In this document: piece by piece, positions 27,953-35,443 of the stretch | Layout: every line of letters begins with the position of its first letter | Position numbering within the stretch: the stretch's first letter is position 1 | Assembly: GCF_003231275.1 (NCBI RefSeq) | Contig: NZ_QKVL01000001.1 | Location: 248,001-312,000, forward strand | Source of the DNA: Pseudomonas huaxiensis | GTDB taxonomy: Bacteria; Pseudomonadota; Gammaproteobacteria; Pseudomonadales; Pseudomonadaceae | DNA length: 64,000 nt | Reading direction: 5' to 3' | The notes under the pieces: generated by a model | Told to the model about the DNA's origin: nothing | Databases searched by the model: none | What the model saw: the letters and a program-made list of their open reading frames with translations, nothing else | Program-made: the position numbers and the translations under genes

Positions 27953-28369
27953 TCAAAACTCGATGAACGCGCCGGGCAGCAATTGCCCGGCAGTCCAGTG
28001 ACGGGTTGCCGCGCGGTCGTGGCCGACGCAGAGCACCGGGCAGTCCTGCGCCAGCAGTTCCAGCATCACCTGACGACACGCGCCGCAGGGCGAGATCACC
28101 GGCACCTTGGGCGCGTACACCAGCAGCGCCTTGAAACTGCCGGGTGCCAGGCCCTGGCTGATGGCGCTGAACAGCGCGCTGCGCTCGGCGCAGTTGGTCA
28201 GCCCATAGGACACGTTCTCTACGTTGCAGCCGCGGATCACCTTGCCGTCGGCGGTCAGCAGCGCGGCGCCCACGGGGAATTTCGAGTGCGGGCACCAGGC
28301 GCTGTCGGCGGCGGCGATAGCGTCCGGCAACAGGCGGTCATGCAGCGCTTGCCAGTCTTCACTGCGCAT
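27953..28369 (-). CDS. cdd: Cytidine deaminase
   Basis: 138 residues, the short homotetrameric type. It deaminates cytidine and deoxycytidine to uridine and deoxyuridine. Zinc and proton-shuttle motifs are complete: NCAERSAL (Cys-Ala-Glu) and PCGACRQ. HSKFPVGAAL and GCNVENVSYG bind the substrate. Start ATG at 28369 overlaps the 3' end of the nucleotidase gene by 11 bases. Confidence 0.96.
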   Translation of the reverse strand: MRSEDWQALHDRLLPDAIAAADSAWCPHSKFPVGAALLTADGKVIRGCNVENVSYGLTNCAERSALFSAISQGLAPGSFKALLVYAPKVPVISPCGACRQVMLELLAQDCPVLCVGHDRAATRHWTAGQLLPGAFIEF

Positions 28370-30059
28370 TGCTGGCCACCTGCGCTGCGGCTTTCTGGAT
28401 GCGCTGCTGCGCCTCGGCGAGGCCGGCGGGCTCGCCCGCGCGATCACGTTCTTGCAGGTAGCTGATCATCGCGGCGAGGTCGTTGATCCCGGTGTCGAGG
28501 CGGTCACTGGCCTGTTTGAGCACGTTGAAGTTGTCGCCGCCCTCGGCGAGGAAGCTGTTCATGACGATGCGGTAGGGCTGCTCCGGTTGCACCGGTTGGC
28601 CGTCCACCAGCAGGCTGTCGACGAGCACGCGCTGGCCTTTCGGCTGGCTGTCGTCCCAGCGGTAGGTCAGCGAGGCCGAAGGTTGCAGCGGGTAGAAGCC
28701 CATGCTGCCGTCCTGCCATTGCTGCTCCAGCAGTTGCCGCAGTTGCGCGCCGGTCAGGGTGAGCAGAATCAGGCTGTTGTTGAACGGCTGCACGGTGGCG
28801 ACCTGGCCGTAGTTCACCTGCTCTTGGCCGTCCTCCAGGCTGATGTCCATGCGCATGCCGCCCTGGTTCATCAACGCTACCTGGGCACCGAGGGCGCGGG
28901 TAGCGGCCAGGTGCGAGTCGGCGATCAGGTCGCCCATGGCCGATTCGCCGGCCTCGTTGGTGGCACGCAGCACTTCGCGGGCGCCCAGGCGGGCCACCGG
29001 TTTGCTCAGTTGCGCCTGGCTGCGGGTTTCGATTTCCGCCAGCAGCGGAGCGATTTCGGGGCTGGCGTGGTAGCGCTGGGCGTCCACCACCAGGTTGTTG
29101 GCTTTGACGTCGAGCAACTGGTGCTTGTCGGTATCCACGGTCAGGGTCAGGTGGGTCAGCAGGCGGCCGAACGAGGCGCCCTGGGTCACCAGCTTGTCGC
29201 CGACACGGCACAGGTAGCCTTCGTGGGTGTGGGCGGTGAGCACCACTTTGATCGCCGGGTCGAGCCGCTTGGCCACGTCCACCACGTCGCCGCTCAACTG
29301 GCTGCACTCCTGCTGGTCAAAGCGCTCCGGGGTGGCGCCGCCCTGGTGGATCACCGCGACCACGGCGTCGACCTTTTGCGCGGTCAGTTCCGGCAGCAGG
29401 GCGTTGATCGCCTCGGCTTCATCGATCGTGTACAGACCTTTCATGCTGTTGGCGCTGACGTAGGCATCGACGTTTCTGAGGGTGGCGCCGACGAAGGCGA
29501 TCTTCGCCCCGTGTGCCTGTTCGATGCGGTAGCCCGGGAACAGTGGCTTGCCGGTCTGGCGGTCCATCAGGTTGGCGGAAAGGTAGGGGAAGCCCGCGCC
29601 CTTGAAGTCCTTGTCGAACTGGCAGGCCTGGGCGGTGCGATCGGACTGGCAGCCGCCGTCGATCTGCCGCAGCAGCTCGGCCTTGCCGTGGTCCAGCTCG
29701 TGGTTGCCGACCACGGAGAATTTCAGGCCCAGCAGGTTCAGCGCTTTCAGGCTGGGCTCGTCGGCCCACATCGAGGAGATCGGCGGGCTGCCGCCGACCA
29801 TGTCGCCCACGCCCACCAGCAGCAGTTGCGGATCCTGCTTGCGCAACTCGCTCAACGCACCGCTGAGCGGACCGATACCGCCGGCTTTGAGCTTGACCTC
29901 GCCGTTCTGGAACGTGCTCGGTTGCAGGTTGCCGTGGAAATCGTTGAGGGCGGCGATAGTGACGTTGACCGGCGGCTTCGCCGGTTGGCAGCCGCTGGCC
30001 AGCAGCATGGCCGCCAGCAGTAGCGGCAGGGGACGTAAGGCAAGACGTGGATGCGGCAT
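28359..30059 (-). CDS. 5'-nucleotidase / UshA-like lipoprotein
   Basis: 566 residues. Lipobox ASGC at about residues 21-24 predicts membrane anchoring outside the cytoplasm. The N-terminal metallophosphatase domain has all metal motifs: NDFHG, GDMVGG, GNHELDHG, VIHQGG and TAHTHEG. The C-terminal substrate-binding domain (from about residue 355) carries NQGGMRMDI, FNNSL and NSFLAEGGDNF. It should dephosphorylate nucleotides to nucleosides before uptake. E. coli UshA is soluble periplasmic, so the lipid anchor is a difference. The gene starts 16 bases after exbB. Confidence 0.92.
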   Translation of the reverse strand: MPHPRLALRPLPLLLAAMLLASGCQPAKPPVNVTIAALNDFHGNLQPSTFQNGEVKLKAGGIGPLSGALSELRKQDPQLLLVGVGDMVGGSPPISSMWADEPSLKALNLLGLKFSVVGNHELDHGKAELLRQIDGGCQSDRTAQACQFDKDFKGAGFPYLSANLMDRQTGKPLFPGYRIEQAHGAKIAFVGATLRNVDAYVSANSMKGLYTIDEAEAINALLPELTAQKVDAVVAVIHQGGATPERFDQQECSQLSGDVVDVAKRLDPAIKVVLTAHTHEGYLCRVGDKLVTQGASFGRLLTHLTLTVDTDKHQLLDVKANNLVVDAQRYHASPEIAPLLAEIETRSQAQLSKPVARLGAREVLRATNEAGESAMGDLIADSHLAATRALGAQVALMNQGGMRMDISLEDGQEQVNYGQVATVQPFNNSLILLTLTGAQLRQLLEQQWQDGSMGFYPLQPSASLTYRWDDSQPKGQRVLVDSLLVDGQPVQPEQPYRIVMNSFLAEGGDNFNVLKQASDRLDTGINDLAAMISYLQERDRAGEPAGLAEAQQRIQKAAAQVASNAQ

Positions 30060-30075
30060 GACGATCCTCGGCCGG

Positions 30076-30720
30076 TCAGGCAGGTTGCAGGCTGGAGGCA
30101 GCCGGCGCGGTAACAGGCCGGGTGCTGAAGGCGGTGCCCATGCCGGCGCGCAGCAGGAGCATCTTCAGGTTGTCGTTGATCAGTTCGAGGCGGTCTTGAA
30201 GGTGGCTGTTGAACACCAGGCCAACCAGGGCGATGGCGATCCCCAAAGCGGTGGCGTACAGCGCGGTACCGATGCCGCGAGAGACTTCGCCCGGGTCGGA
30301 AACACCGGCTTCGGCCAGCGCCTTGAAGGTGTCGATGATGCCGAGAATGGTGCCGAGCAGGCCCAGCAACGGTGCGCCGGCGACCACCGCTTCGAGGATC
30401 CACAGGCCATGGTTGAGCTTGCCGCGCATGGCGATGTAGATCGCCTGGCCGAGGTCTTCCAGCTCATTGTGCGAATGCAGGCCGACGCGGCCGTCGAAGA
30501 GCTGGCGCAGCAACTGCAACGGCAGGCTGTCGCGCTGGCGCAGTTCGGCGGGCAGCTCGTCGAAGTGGCGCACCTTCTGGTGCAGGGCCGCTTCCAGGGC
30601 GCGGGCGCGGCGCAGGTTGTGGGCGAAGAAAATGCCGCGTTCCACCACCACGAAGGCGGCGAGGGCGGCGGCGCCGTACATAATGTAGAAGGTGATGTCG
30701 TGGAGCAGGTCCATGTTCAT
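30076..30720 (-). CDS. exbB: ExbB/TolQ/MotA-family proton channel subunit
   Basis: 214 residues. A membrane segment sits at about residues 8-28, and the conserved pair of membrane segments begins ILEAVVAGAPLLGLLGTILGIIDTF and is followed by GIGTALYATALGIAIALVGLVF, as in ExbB. With ExbD and TonB it would couple the proton gradient to the outer-membrane receptor. It is set apart from exbD by tonB and the receptor gene, an unusual gene order. Confidence 0.9.
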   Translation of the reverse strand: MNMDLLHDITFYIMYGAAALAAFVVVERGIFFAHNLRRARALEAALHQKVRHFDELPAELRQRDSLPLQLLRQLFDGRVGLHSHNELEDLGQAIYIAMRGKLNHGLWILEAVVAGAPLLGLLGTILGIIDTFKALAEAGVSDPGEVSRGIGTALYATALGIAIALVGLVFNSHLQDRLELINDNLKMLLLRAGMGTAFSTRPVTAPAASSLQPA

Positions 30721-30753
30721 GGCGGGTTACCTCTGGCGGTTCAGGCACGGGGC

Positions 30754-30777
30754 AGGACCGGCTCGCAGGCCGGTCCT
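30754..30777. other. Perfect hairpin in the receptor-exbB gap
   Basis: AGGACCGGC (30754-30762) pairs with GCCGGTCCT (30769-30777) around a 6-base loop. There is no T run on the minus strand, so it is more likely an RNA stabiliser or processing element after the receptor message than a terminator. Confidence 0.6.
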
Positions 30778-30799
30778 GGCTCTGGGTTAGAAGACAGGG

Positions 30800-33103
30800 T
30801 TAGAAGTTGGCTTCCACGGAGAGCGCGACCGTCTGCTCTTCGCCGATGGTGTAGTAAGGCGTCTGGGCGCCGGCGAAGGCCGAGCCGCTGCCGTTGTAAC
30901 GCACCGAGTTGAAGGCGGTGGTCTGTACGCCGGAGAGGTACTCGCGGTTGAACACGTTGTTCAGCGAGAGGCGCACGGTGGCGTCCTTGACGAACTTCTT
31001 GTTCACCGGCAAGCGGTAGCCGACGTTCATGTCGACGGTGGTGTAGTGCGGGATGCTTTGGTCGTTGGTCAGGTCGCCGAACTGGTTGTCGACGAACTTG
31101 CCGATGACGTTGCCGTAGAAGCGGCCGTCGTCGTAGCCCAGGCTCAGGTTGAACATGTTCTTCGGCACGCCGGCGATCTGCTTGCCCTTGGTCGGCACGT
31201 ACACGCCGTAGTAGAGGGTGTCGTTCTGCTGCTCGGCCTCGGTGTAGGTGTAGGAGGCGTAGTAGTTGAAGTTGTGCGGCAGCAGGCCGCTGAACTCCAG
31301 CTCGACACCCCTGTTCTCGACCTTGCCGACGTTGAGCATCAGGTAGTCGCCGGTAACCTCGTCGCGGCTCGACACCTGGCGATCCTTGAACTTGAGGTAG
31401 AACAGCGTGGCCGACAACGCCATGTCGTCGGTGGCGTAGCGCCAGCCCAGCTCCTGGTTCCAGCTCAGCTCGGGTTTGAGGCTGATCGAGTCCCCGGCGT
31501 TGTAGAGCACGTAGTTGGGCGGTGTGCGCATGTTGCGGGTGACGTTGTAGAACGCCTGATTGTCCTCGTCGATCTGGTAGCGCGCGCTGAAGCTCGGGAG
31601 GAACTCGTGGTAGGTCTTGTCGCGCTTTTCAGGCGTGTCGTAGAGGCTGGCCTTCAGGTCGCCGTCACGGGTGGAGTGCTCGTAGGCCAGGCCCATGGTC
31701 AGGGTCAGGTCGGGGGTAGCGGTCCAGGTGTCCTGGACGAACAGTTTGTGCACCGGGGTGATGGTGAAGTAGTTGCGGCCCTGTACAACCTTGCCGTTGG
31801 CGTCCCTGACCTGGTTGGAACTCTCGTAGTTGCCCCAGATGTCGGTCGGGCTGCCATCGGCTTCAAGGTAGATGAACGGCTGGGTCTGGCGCTGGCGGGC
31901 GCGTTCGTACCAGTAGCCAAAGTCGATGTTGTGTTCGTCGTTGAACGCCCAGCTCAGCTTGGTGTTGACGCCCGGGCGCCAGGTTTCGGTCCAGGACGGA
32001 CGGTAGTAACGGCCGCTGACCGGGTCGCCGTCGGCGTTGTATTGGGCGGTGCTCTTGAGGTTGCTCAGGTCATAGTTGCCGGAGCTGTTGGTGGCCCGGG
32101 TGAGGGTGGCTGGCGAACCGAAGGCACGGTAGCTGCCGCCGTTGGCCCAATAGTAGTAAGGCGCGACGGTCAGTTGCAGGTCATCGCGCAACTGCCAGCG
32201 GCTGGTGACCGATGCCGTCACGGTTTCGAACGGGTTGAGGCTGGTCTTGTAGCTGGCAGTGGTGAGCTTGCCGGTGTTCGGGTTGTAGGTCGGCACGTTG
32301 GGGAAATCGTAGTCGTGGTCCGACTTGTACTGCGCCAGGCTCGGGGAAACGTAGTTGTAGTTTTCCTGCTTGTGGTACTTGATGATGCCCTGGATCGAGT
32401 TGCCTTCGCCGAACTTGAACAGGCTGTTGAGTTCGAACTTCTCGGCGTCGAGGTCGCCTTTGCCTTTCCATTTGTCGCTGTTGGTTTTCGACGCGGAAAT
32501 GTAGTTGCTCAGGCCGTTGTATTCACCGGTGTTCAGGCGAACGAAGGTCTTGGACAGATTGTTGCTGCCAACGGTCTGCTTGAAGAACACCCCGGCGTCC
32601 TTGCTCGGGGCCATGGAGACCAGACCAATGTTGCCGCCGCTGGAACCGATATGCGGTGCATCCAGTTCGGAGGAACCCTGTGTCACGAAGACTTCCTGGA
32701 GGTTTTCCGGGTCCCCCAGCAGGTTCGGGTAGACCTCATAGCTGCCCGAGTCGTTGATGGGCACGCCGTCCATGGTCATGCCGATCTGGTCGGATTTCAT
32801 GCCACGCATGGTGAAGTTGAAACCGCTCAAACCGGTGCTGTCGTCGCTGGAGACGTTGACGCCGGGCGTGTATTTCAGCTTGTCGATACCGTTGCCCGTC
32901 GGACTCATCTTGTCCAGGGCTTCCTTGGTGACCGTGGAGCGCGCCTTGGCCGCTTCCTCCTGCACCATCAACCCGTTGCCCACGGTTTGACCGGTAACGT
33001 TGACGCTACCGATATCGACGGAATCTTCCGCCAGTGTCGAGGCGGTCCAACCGCCGCAACCAACGGTCAACATCATGACGAACAGCCGATTGAGTTTCAC
33101 CAA
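30800..33103 (-). CDS. TonB-dependent outer-membrane receptor
   Basis: 767 residues. A signal peptide (ending STLA) is followed by a TonB-box-like segment (DSVDIGSVNV, about residues 27-36). The plug domain (about 45-175) contains FTMRGMKSDQIGMTMDGVPIN and GSSGGNIGLVS. The rest forms the 22-strand barrel and ends with a terminal Phe (VALSVEANF), as required for outer-membrane assembly. It lies inside a nucleoside-catabolism block and beside its own exbB, exbD and tonB, so the ligand is probably a nucleic-acid fragment, nucleotide or nucleoside. That is inference from context; the sequence itself does not show the ligand. Confidence 0.93.
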   Translation of the reverse strand: MVKLNRLFVMMLTVGCGGWTASTLAEDSVDIGSVNVTGQTVGNGLMVQEEAAKARSTVTKEALDKMSPTGNGIDKLKYTPGVNVSSDDSTGLSGFNFTMRGMKSDQIGMTMDGVPINDSGSYEVYPNLLGDPENLQEVFVTQGSSELDAPHIGSSGGNIGLVSMAPSKDAGVFFKQTVGSNNLSKTFVRLNTGEYNGLSNYISASKTNSDKWKGKGDLDAEKFELNSLFKFGEGNSIQGIIKYHKQENYNYVSPSLAQYKSDHDYDFPNVPTYNPNTGKLTTASYKTSLNPFETVTASVTSRWQLRDDLQLTVAPYYYWANGGSYRAFGSPATLTRATNSSGNYDLSNLKSTAQYNADGDPVSGRYYRPSWTETWRPGVNTKLSWAFNDEHNIDFGYWYERARQRQTQPFIYLEADGSPTDIWGNYESSNQVRDANGKVVQGRNYFTITPVHKLFVQDTWTATPDLTLTMGLAYEHSTRDGDLKASLYDTPEKRDKTYHEFLPSFSARYQIDEDNQAFYNVTRNMRTPPNYVLYNAGDSISLKPELSWNQELGWRYATDDMALSATLFYLKFKDRQVSSRDEVTGDYLMLNVGKVENRGVELEFSGLLPHNFNYYASYTYTEAEQQNDTLYYGVYVPTKGKQIAGVPKNMFNLSLGYDDGRFYGNVIGKFVDNQFGDLTNDQSIPHYTTVDMNVGYRLPVNKKFVKDATVRLSLNNVFNREYLSGVQTTAFNSVRYNGSGSAFAGAQTPYYTIGEEQTVALSVEANF

Positions 33104-33174
33104 GCTTCCCTCCCTTGTTAGTGATTGATCGTGTGTGAAGACAGGTGCCAGATTTCGCGCGTGCAGAGACCCGC

Positions 33175-33197
33175 CCGGCGATCTGAGGGATCGTCGG
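33175..33197. other. Hairpin in the tonB-receptor gap
   Basis: CCGGCGATC (33175-33183) pairs with GATCGTCGG (33189-33197), with one G-U pair on one strand. It has no T run. With the hairpin at 30754-30777 it brackets the receptor gene, a layout that could set the receptor message apart from the rest. Confidence 0.5.
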
Positions 33198-33217
33198 CTG
33201 GGCTCTTTCCGGGGAAC

Positions 33218-33976
33218 CTAGTTTTCTATGTTGTAAACAAGCGTCGCGATGAAACGGTACTTATCCCTGCCCTCGAACACTGCCTCGGGAAAGGGCCTTA
33301 CTTGCTCGATACGGCGCAAGCTGGTTTGCGCTGCCTTGTTCAGCAGCATGCTCACGGCTTTCTTCTCGATGCCCGAATCGAGCACCTTTCCTCCCCGGTC
33401 GATCAGCAGCCAGATCACGACACTGCCCTCCGGGCGTTGCAGCGATGCCTCGCGGCCTCGCGGGTATTGCTTGTACTTCTCCAACTCCGCGTGCAACGCG
33501 GCGATGTAGCTGTTTTCCAGGGCCGCGATGTTGACCTTGGGCGGCGCCGGCGGTGGTGGCGGCGCAGGTGTCGCGGCCGCTGCCGGTTTGCTTGCCACTG
33601 CCGGGGCCACTGCCGCTGGCGGGGCGGGCTGGGGTGGTGCCGGTTTGGCTACCTGGGGTTTCGGCTTGGGCGGCTGCGGCTTGGGCTCAGGCGGTTTTGG
33701 CTTGGGCTTGGGCGGCGGCTCCGGCAGCTCGACCACGGGTTCCGGGTCTGGCTCGGGCAACGGCTCGGGCACAGGTTCCGGCTCTGGCGGCGGTGGCGGA
33801 GGAGCCGGTTCCGGCTGCAGGTCCGCCGGATCGATCAGTGCCACTTCCACCGTGGTTTCGTCGTACTTCGGGGTGATCTTCAACTCCGCCTTGAGGGCGC
33901 TCTGAACAGCAATTACCAGCAGGCAGATGGCCGGCAGGCACGCGATGATTTTTCGCGATTTGAACAGGGCCGACAT
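33218..33976 (-). CDS. tonB: TonB-family energy transducer
   Basis: 252 residues. A single N-terminal membrane anchor (IIACLPAICLLVIAVQSAL, about 10-28) is followed by a long proline-rich, Pro-Glu then Pro-Lys linker (about 52-148) that spans the periplasm. The C-terminal domain (from about 150) has QRPEGSVVIWLLIDRGGKVLDSGI and ends YNIEN. It is a dedicated TonB, three bases after exbD and just upstream of the receptor it presumably serves. The C-terminal part is more divergent than in housekeeping TonB. Confidence 0.88.
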   Translation of the reverse strand: MSALFKSRKIIACLPAICLLVIAVQSALKAELKITPKYDETTVEVALIDPADLQPEPAPPPPPPEPEPVPEPLPEPDPEPVVELPEPPPKPKPKPPEPKPQPPKPKPQVAKPAPPQPAPPAAVAPAVASKPAAAATPAPPPPPAPPKVNIAALENSYIAALHAELEKYKQYPRGREASLQRPEGSVVIWLLIDRGGKVLDSGIEKKAVSMLLNKAAQTSLRRIEQVRPFPEAVFEGRDKYRFIATLVYNIEN

Positions 33977-33979
33977 GGC

Positions 33980-34387
33980 TTACAGCTTTCGCGTAGCGAT
34001 GGAGACAGACGAAAAGCCGTTGCTCTTGAGCAGGTCCATCACGGCCACGAGCCGACCGACTTCAACGTCTCGGTCGCTGTTGAGGATGATCACCAGTTTC
34101 TCGCTGGTGTTTTCCAGGGTCTTCAATTGCGCGACCAGTGCGTCTTCGCGGAGGTCCTGGCCGTCGAGTTGCAAACGGTCATTCAGGCCGAGGGTGATCA
34201 CCGCCTTGTTCTGCGGTTTCAACTGCTGGGCGTGGGCGGCTCCGGGCAACTGGGTCTTGATACCCAGGGCCGGAATCACGTTCAGGCTGATCAGCACGAA
34301 AAACACCAGCAGGAACATCATCACGTCGATCATCGGGATGATTTCGATATGCACGCGTTTCTTTTTCGGTTCTTCCCAACTGCGCAT
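33980..34387 (-). CDS. exbD: ExbD/TolR-family proton channel subunit
   Basis: 135 residues. A short cytoplasmic tail rich in Lys (EEPKKKRVHIEI) precedes one membrane segment with the essential Asp (IPMIDVMMFLLVFFVLISL, Asp near residue 21). A periplasmic domain follows, ending in VAVMDLLKSNGFSSVSIATR. It is the first gene of the block; GGAG lies about 8 bases before its ATG. Confidence 0.92.
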   Translation of the reverse strand: MRSWEEPKKKRVHIEIIPMIDVMMFLLVFFVLISLNVIPALGIKTQLPGAAHAQQLKPQNKAVITLGLNDRLQLDGQDLREDALVAQLKTLENTSEKLVIILNSDRDVEVGRLVAVMDLLKSNGFSSVSIATRKL

Positions 34388-34801
34388 TGCCTTGGCTCTC
34401 CACGTTTGTTCGTCAGCCGGCTGATGGCGGCGCGGCTACTTCGACTGTGTTGTGAGAGCCCTCGGTGCGAAACCTTTCAAAGCTGTCACTGATGTCAGGA
34501 ACACCCTAGAAGGAGGACGTTACAGTTTGATTAAGTGGGTTATGGCGCGTGGCAAAAAGATATCAATCCCGGAAAAACAGTGCGTTTGAAGGGTGTGTGG
34601 CGGGCGGCAAAGGCTTAAACAGGCTGATTGTTGAACATTCCGGAACCGGTAATCGGGCGCGGGTCTCAGTCGGTGACGAAACCTGGTGCTTCGAAACGAA
34701 ATTGACATGACTGTCAGCTATTCAGGTAGGCCCCTTGTCGGGCACCACGGGTGTTGCACCTGCGAGTGACAAGGTCCCCATCTTCGAAACGAGAGGTTTG
34801 T
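34388..34801. promoter_or_regulatory. Divergent promoter region between exbD and aphA
   Basis: This is the 414-base gap between the heads of the nucleic-acid block and aphA. It is AT-richer than the genes around it. A TTGACA hexamer at 34702-34707 points toward aphA but no good -10 follows. A TTGCCAC half-site (34549-34555, minus strand) matches half of the TetR palindrome at 21009-21022. No gene or convincing Pho box was seen. Confidence 0.45.
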
Positions 34802-35443
34802 GTGCTTACTTTCCAACGGATGCTGGCAGTATTGCTGGCGCTAACCCTGACAGGATGTTCCGACCCGTCCCGACCTGCCGGTGTGCACTGGATTACCCTG
34901 CAGCAACTCACCAGCAGCCTCGGCGACCAGGCGCCGATGGCGGTAGGGTTCGATATCGACGACACCGTGTTGTTCTCCAGCCCCTGTTTCTACGAGGGCC
35001 AGCAGAAATATTCGCCGGGCAGCAACGACTACCTGAAGAACATGGCGTTCTGGACGGAAACCAACGCGGGTTGTGACCGCTACTCGATTCCCAAGGATGT
35101 GGCCCGTGCCCTGATCGACCTGCATCAGCGTCGCGGCGACAGGTTGTTTTTCGTTACCGCCCGACCACAGACCGAGGGTGAACAGGTCACCGCCATCCTC
35201 AAGCAGGCTTTCGCCATCAGGGACATGCAACCGGTGGTGTTCACCTCGGGCCCGGAGAAGGCGCGCTTTCTCAAGGACCGTGGTGTGCACCTCTACTACG
35301 GTGACTCCGACAGCGACATCAGTGCCGCCCAGGCCGTCGGTGCCCGTGCGATCAGGGTGATGCGCGCCGCCAACTCGACCAATCAGCCGCTACCCGCCAA
35401 CGGGGCGTTGGGGGAAGAAGTGCTGGTGGACTCGACTCACTAG
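34802..35443 (+). CDS. aphA: Class B acid phosphatase-like lipoprotein (AphA family)
   Basis: 213 residues from a GTG at 34802 with GAGAGG five bases upstream; an in-frame GTG at 34751 lacks such a site. A lipobox LTGC near residues 14-17 predicts membrane anchoring. The HAD catalytic motif FDIDDTVLFSSPCFYEG matches AphA, with later motifs VTARPQTEGEQV and YYGDSDSDISAA. AphA enzymes remove phosphate from nucleotides in the periplasm, which fits the divergent nucleic-acid block. Its stop overlaps that of the convergent hydroxyproline dehydrogenase (CTAG). Confidence 0.9.
   Translation: MLTFQRMLAVLLALTLTGCSDPSRPAGVHWITLQQLTSSLGDQAPMAVGFDIDDTVLFSSPCFYEGQQKYSPGSNDYLKNMAFWTETNAGCDRYSIPKDVARALIDLHQRRGDRLFFVTARPQTEGEQVTAILKQAFAIRDMQPVVFTSGPEKARFLKDRGVHLYYGDSDSDISAAQAVGARAIRVMRAANSTNQPLPANGALGEEVLVDSTH

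Noticed and set aside
25806..28001. Very long plus-strand open frame opposite deoC and nupC
   Set aside because: It is the mirror of highly conserved minus-strand genes in GC-rich DNA, has low-complexity His/Gln/Arg-rich sequence and no ribosome-binding site or family match.
31046..33121. Long plus-strand open frame opposite the TonB-dependent receptor
   Set aside because: Same reason: it is an antisense shadow with Val/Leu/Ala/Gly-rich sequence and no recognisable domain.
33528..33905. Gly-rich plus-strand frame opposite tonB as a structural protein
   Set aside because: It is the complement of the tonB Pro/Glu/Lys codons (GGN opposite CCN) and lacks start signals.
34388..34801. PhoB box controlling the nucleic-acid block
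   Set aside because: GCTGTCACTGATGTCAG near 34481 has only one acceptable half-repeat; spacing and second half do not fit the Pho consensus.
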